Source: Flavobacteriaceae bacterium
Lineage (GTDB): Bacteria > Bacteroidota > Bacteroidia > Flavobacteriales > Flavobacteriaceae
Length of the DNA stretch: 8,770 nucleotides
Assembly: GCA_018608735.1 (NCBI GenBank)
Contig: JABAYZ010000031.1
Location: forward strand, 1 to 8,770
Reading direction: 5' to 3'
The notes under the pieces are model-generated. The model searched no databases. It worked only from the letters and a program-made list of their open reading frames with translations, and had not been told where the DNA came from. Shown here piece after piece: positions 5,458 to 8,770 of this stretch (positions within the stretch are counted from its first letter, which is position 1; every line of letters begins with the position of its first letter). Both the position numbers and the translations under genes were made by a program.

Positions 5458-8400
5458 TTATTTCTTGAAATATTTCAGATGTTTGCGATAAGCAAATACC
5501 GATAGTAGCGTAATCATTACAAGAGATGTTAAGATATAAGTTATGCTTATTTCCTGATCGTCTTTGGCGTAGGAATGCAATCCTGCAAGGTAAAAATTCA
5601 CTCCAAAATAAGTCATCATAATACTCCCAAAAGCGATTACAGAAGCAACACTAAATCCAAAACGACTTCTTAAGCCTGGAATCAAACGCATGTGAATCAC
5701 AAATGCATAGATCATAATACTGATTAGTGCCCAAGTTTCTTTAGGGTCCCAACCCCAATATCGACCCCAGCTTTCATTGGCCCACATACCGCCTAAGAAG
5801 TTTCCAATCGTAAGCATCACCAATCCCACGGTCAACGCCATTTCATTGATGATGGTCAATTCTTTAATATTTAAAGCCATTTTTTCCTTATTCTTAGGCG
5901 TTGTTAAAATCATTAATAAGAGGGTGATTATCCCTAAAATCATACCTAAGGTTAAGGGACCATAACTTCCTACAATAATGGCCACGTGAATCATTAACCA
6001 ATAACTGTCTAAAACAGGTTGAAGGTTTCCAATAGAGGGATCCATCCAGTTCCAATGAGCTATCATCAAAATCATAGCAGTCACAAAAGCAGTAGACGCA
6101 AAAGTCAAATCGCTTTTAATTCCTAACATCACCCCAAAAGCCATGGTAGCCCAAGCCACATAAATCATCGACTCATAGGCATCACTCCAAGGTGCATGCC
6201 CTGAAATATACCAGCGAGCTATCAAGCCTGCAGTATGTAATCCAAAGCATACCCAAATTAAAAATTTAAATGATTTTACTGAATAATGTAAAATTTTACT
6301 TCGGTCTTTAAAAATCTGAAAAATCAATAATAAAAACATTAAAGTACTCGCGTACATATAATATTCAAATAGCGTTTTAAAAATGTCATAGCGATTGTAT
6401 AGTATCTCAGTCTTAATTTTATCTTCACTAATCATCGTATCACCACCGAACTTTATTTGCGTTTTCTTAATGGCTTCCAATAATTCTCGACTTTTAGAAA
6501 AATCTGTTTTTAAAACTTTTTCATTTTGTAAGGTGGCCATATAGGCTAAAAATCCTGTATTTATAAAATTCGCATAAAGTGAATCTTGTAATTTATAGGC
6601 CCCATCCCTAAATCCTTTTGAAGAAACCCATGTATTATTTTCATCACCTGGAATCGGAAATAAACGCATTGCGCTCCCCTCTAAGGTATTGAACAATAAA
6701 CTCACACGTTGATCGGTTTCAGTAAATATTTTTTGAATTGCCGTAGGCACTTGTGCGCTGTAGGCATCTTCCAAATAAGGGGCTAATTTATAATTTAAAT
6801 TAGGGTCCAAAAAATCTACCAAAGCCGCGTGTTTAGCCGATGTCTCTAATCCTAGAAGCGTTCGGATCGTATCTGCTTTTTTGGTTTTTAAAAATAGTAT
6901 TGGAACGTTATACCACAGTTGTGGGCTTTCTTGCATGGACAAAAACACTTGATTCGCATCATAGGTCTTATACCTATCATTTTTACTTAATTTTCTAAGC
7001 AATTCCGAAGCATAGGTATTTACAGGTTTCATCCGTCCATCCGTATCTTGAATGACTAAATGTCCAAAACGATCGGCCTCAGCAACAGGCGTAATATTTA
7101 ATTTTAAAATAGAGTCTAACTGTATTATGTTTGGTCTTAAATTCTCATGACCTGATGATGCACTATGTGGAGTTTGTGAAAATACATTTAGAGACATCAT
7201 GAATAAAACCACCATGATTAGCTGCGATTTCTTTTTCTTGATTTTATCAAGTTGACGTCTTAGTGATTCCATTCGTGCATGTTTTGATAATAGGATGGCC
7301 ATCAATCCAAAATACAATAGATAGTATCCCAAATAGGTAAACCATGTCCCCCAATAATCATGATTTACAGATAAAATAGTACCCTTTTCATCCGGGTCAA
7401 AACTGGCTTGAAAAAACTTATACCCACGATGGTCTAAAATATTATTCATATAGATGTGAAAATCAAATTCATCCTCTTGAGGGTCAAAAACAGTAACTTT
7501 ACTTTCAAAAGAAGAATAGCTTTTTTCGGTGCCGGGATATCGCTCGGCAATAAAGTCGTTTAACTTAATTTCAAAAGGGAGGTCTAAAAGTTTAGAGCCA
7601 TATTTAAAATTAAACTCCAACCCGCCTACTTCTATTTGTTTAAATGGGTTATTAGAGCCCTTCCCTCCTAGCAACTTCAAAACTTTGGTACTACCATTGG
7701 CCGATATTTTTAACGCAATGCCATCTTCATCGCCTTTCAGTAATTTCGATTTTTTAACGATGTCAAACTGTCCCTTAATAACAGGTTTAGGAAACACAAT
7801 CGCTTGATTTCCTATGATATAACGTGAACGTAACACAAGTGGCTGAATACTATCCTTTACCAAACGTCCTTGAACACCAGTTGCCATTGTCATGTACTCG
7901 CCTTCATAAGGCGATTGTATAGTCAAATCGGTTTCTGAATAGGTGATATTAATAGCACCGTCCGTAGGTTTATTTAATGCATATAACACATTGTGAACAC
8001 TACTCACTTCTCCTAGTTTTAAAAAATGGTTGTGCGGCGCACCATCACCCGCTTCTACAATTTTTAAATAATATTCACCCTCATCAGAAGGCACAATATC
8101 TTCTTCAGCGCCGGCAATAAAATCCACCAACTCAATTGAAATGGGCGTTGTACTGTATGACGTATTTAGTTGGTATTTATTTGTAAGACGTGGAGAAAAA
8201 TCTACTTCATCTTCATGAACACGACGTTGAAGTTGCCCATTGATTTCAAAATCGCCATCAATATAGGTGGTTAAATATGTTTTTTGAGATAAGAACGTAT
8301 TTTCAGTTGCCCCTTCTCGTATGGACATCATCCCTTCAAATCCGTGATAACGTGTTAAAAATGCCCCAAACAAAATAAATATAAATGATAAATGAAGCGT

Positions 8401-8649
8401 TAGAGTTGCCCATTTTTCTTTTCGCCACAGTCTATATCTGAAAATATTTCCGGCAAAATTGATGATAAACATGACCATGATCGCTTCAAACCACCATGCA
8501 TTGTAAATCAATGTTCGAGAGTACGGAGTTGGCGATGTACTTTGTCCTTGATCGAGAAATGTTCCTACCGCCATTGCGATGGCAAAAATGATGAAAAGCA
8601 TACCTGTTAAGCGAGTAGAAAAAAGTAAATTTGATATTTTTTTTAGCAT
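5458..8649 (-). CDS. ccsBA: Fused cytochrome c biogenesis protein CcsB-CcsA (ResB-ResC), system II haem lyase
   Basis: This 1063-residue inner-membrane protein carries haem across the membrane and attaches it to apocytochromes c. The ResB/CcsB part has helices at about 13-31, 50-68, 82-98 and 432-454 with a large periplasmic domain between the third and fourth. H86 fits TM-His1. Residues about 474-490 form another hydrophobic segment ending VFSQ, followed by a soluble region to about 760. The ResC/CcsA part (about 765-1055) has eight or so helices and the WWD motif at 953-976 (MWANESWGRYWGWDPKETW). H888 and H1025 flank it as the likely external haem ligands, with H986 as TM-His2. The spacing of H888, H986 and H1025 (98 and 39 residues) is close to that I recall for the Helicobacter hepaticus CcsBA histidines. 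The haem-handling core therefore looks complete. The ATG at 8649 gives a normal ResB N-terminus and lies 27 bp below a consensus -7 box. The protein is large but within the usual size for Bacteroidota fusions. No cytochrome gene is adjacent here. Confidence 0.95.
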   Translation of the reverse strand: MLKKISNLLFSTRLTGMLFIIFAIAMAVGTFLDQGQSTSPTPYSRTLIYNAWWFEAIMVMFIINFAGNIFRYRLWRKEKWATLTLHLSFIFILFGAFLTRYHGFEGMMSIREGATENTFLSQKTYLTTYIDGDFEINGQLQRRVHEDEVDFSPRLTNKYQLNTSYSTTPISIELVDFIAGAEEDIVPSDEGEYYLKIVEAGDGAPHNHFLKLGEVSSVHNVLYALNKPTDGAINITYSETDLTIQSPYEGEYMTMATGVQGRLVKDSIQPLVLRSRYIIGNQAIVFPKPVIKGQFDIVKKSKLLKGDEDGIALKISANGSTKVLKLLGGKGSNNPFKQIEVGGLEFNFKYGSKLLDLPFEIKLNDFIAERYPGTEKSYSSFESKVTVFDPQEDEFDFHIYMNNILDHRGYKFFQASFDPDEKGTILSVNHDYWGTWFTYLGYYLLYFGLMAILLSKHARMESLRRQLDKIKKKKSQLIMVVLFMMSLNVFSQTPHSASSGHENLRPNIIQLDSILKLNITPVAEADRFGHLVIQDTDGRMKPVNTYASELLRKLSKNDRYKTYDANQVFLSMQESPQLWYNVPILFLKTKKADTIRTLLGLETSAKHAALVDFLDPNLNYKLAPYLEDAYSAQVPTAIQKIFTETDQRVSLLFNTLEGSAMRLFPIPGDENNTWVSSKGFRDGAYKLQDSLYANFINTGFLAYMATLQNEKVLKTDFSKSRELLEAIKKTQIKFGGDTMISEDKIKTEILYNRYDIFKTLFEYYMYASTLMFLLLIFQIFKDRSKILHYSVKSFKFLIWVCFGLHTAGLIARWYISGHAPWSDAYESMIYVAWATMAFGVMLGIKSDLTFASTAFVTAMILMIAHWNWMDPSIGNLQPVLDSYWLMIHVAIIVGSYGPLTLGMILGIITLLLMILTTPKNKEKMALNIKELTIINEMALTVGLVMLTIGNFLGGMWANESWGRYWGWDPKETWALISIMIYAFVIHMRLIPGLRSRFGFSVASVIAFGSIMMTYFGVNFYLAGLHSYAKDDQEISITYILTSLVMITLLSVFAYRKHLKYFKK

Positions 8650-8676
8650 CCTAAATTGGCTCGATTAAATGAGTTG

Positions 8677-8684
8677 CAAATGTA
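8677..8684 (-). promoter_or_regulatory. -7 element (TACATTTG) of the ccsBA promoter
   Basis: This is an exact TAnnTTTG match on the minus strand, 27 bp before the ATG at 8649. The 11-mer TACATTTGCAA is identical to that in the tRNA-His promoter. The -33 position shows only AT-rich sequence, so the promoter may be weaker or need an activator. The remaining 8685-8770 contains no supported gene. Confidence 0.6.
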
Positions 8685-8770
8685 CCTAATTTAATAGAAA
8701 AATTCATTTATGTTAATTGGTTTTAACAGTAATTTTAATAAAATTTTGGCATTGGGTTACTTAAACTTTC

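Noticed and set aside
8731..8745. 15-bp dyad AATTTTA/TAAAATT upstream of the ccsBA promoter
   Set aside because: It is A/T only, short and without a T-run or conserved partner site. This is expected by chance in such AT-rich sequence.

Overview
This looks like a stretch of chromosome from a member of the Bacteroidota, most likely the Flavobacteriaceae. The DNA is AT-rich, there are no Shine-Dalgarno-like leaders before the genes, and several -7 elements of the TAnnTTTG type characteristic of the phylum are visible. Signal peptides end in ..FGQ, ..TAQ or ..FSQ. The gene content also fits: a fused CcsB-CcsA cytochrome c assembly protein and a bacillithiol deacetylase of the BshB1 type. I see no mobile element, phage gene, CRISPR array or obvious horizontally acquired island.

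Layout. Positions 1-168 (minus) hold the first 56 codons of an exported protein that runs off the left edge. A very AT-rich gap of about 600 bp (169-776) follows; it has no gene I can support, but it contains AT palindromes and repeated TGTTTA/TAAACA half-sites. An exported M28-family zinc aminopeptidase occupies 777-2282 (plus). It faces a tRNA-His gene (2347-2420, minus) across a shared bidirectional terminator, and the tRNA has a near-consensus Bacteroidota promoter. Next is a compact minus-strand cluster transcribed from about 4700 down to 2490: a 61-residue two-helix membrane protein, a possible overlapping 35-residue one-helix protein, a PLP-dependent trans-sulfuration enzyme (cystathionine gamma-synthase/lyase family), and bshB1. 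Divergent to this cluster is a beta-phosphoglucomutase-like HAD phosphatase (4796-5455, plus). It ends 2 bp from the stop codon of the very large ccsBA gene (5458-8649, minus), whose promoter lies near 8680.

How the genes relate. The clearest functional link is within the minus-strand cluster. Trans-sulfuration makes or handles cysteine, and BshB1 makes the glucosaminyl-malate that is later joined to cysteine to give bacillithiol, so the two enzymes plausibly serve low-molecular-weight thiol supply together. CcsBA exports and attaches haem to c-type cytochromes at the outer face of the inner membrane. The M28 peptidase and the left-edge protein are cell-envelope or periplasmic proteins. The HAD enzyme is probably a housekeeping sugar-phosphate or metabolite-repair phosphatase.

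Most of the window is ordinary core genome. The least explained items are the two tiny membrane ORFs before the trans-sulfuration gene, a signal-peptide-like segment plus a large uncharacterised soluble domain inside the CcsBA fusion, two U-U mismatches in the tRNA-His acceptor stem, and the palindrome-rich gap upstream of the peptidase.
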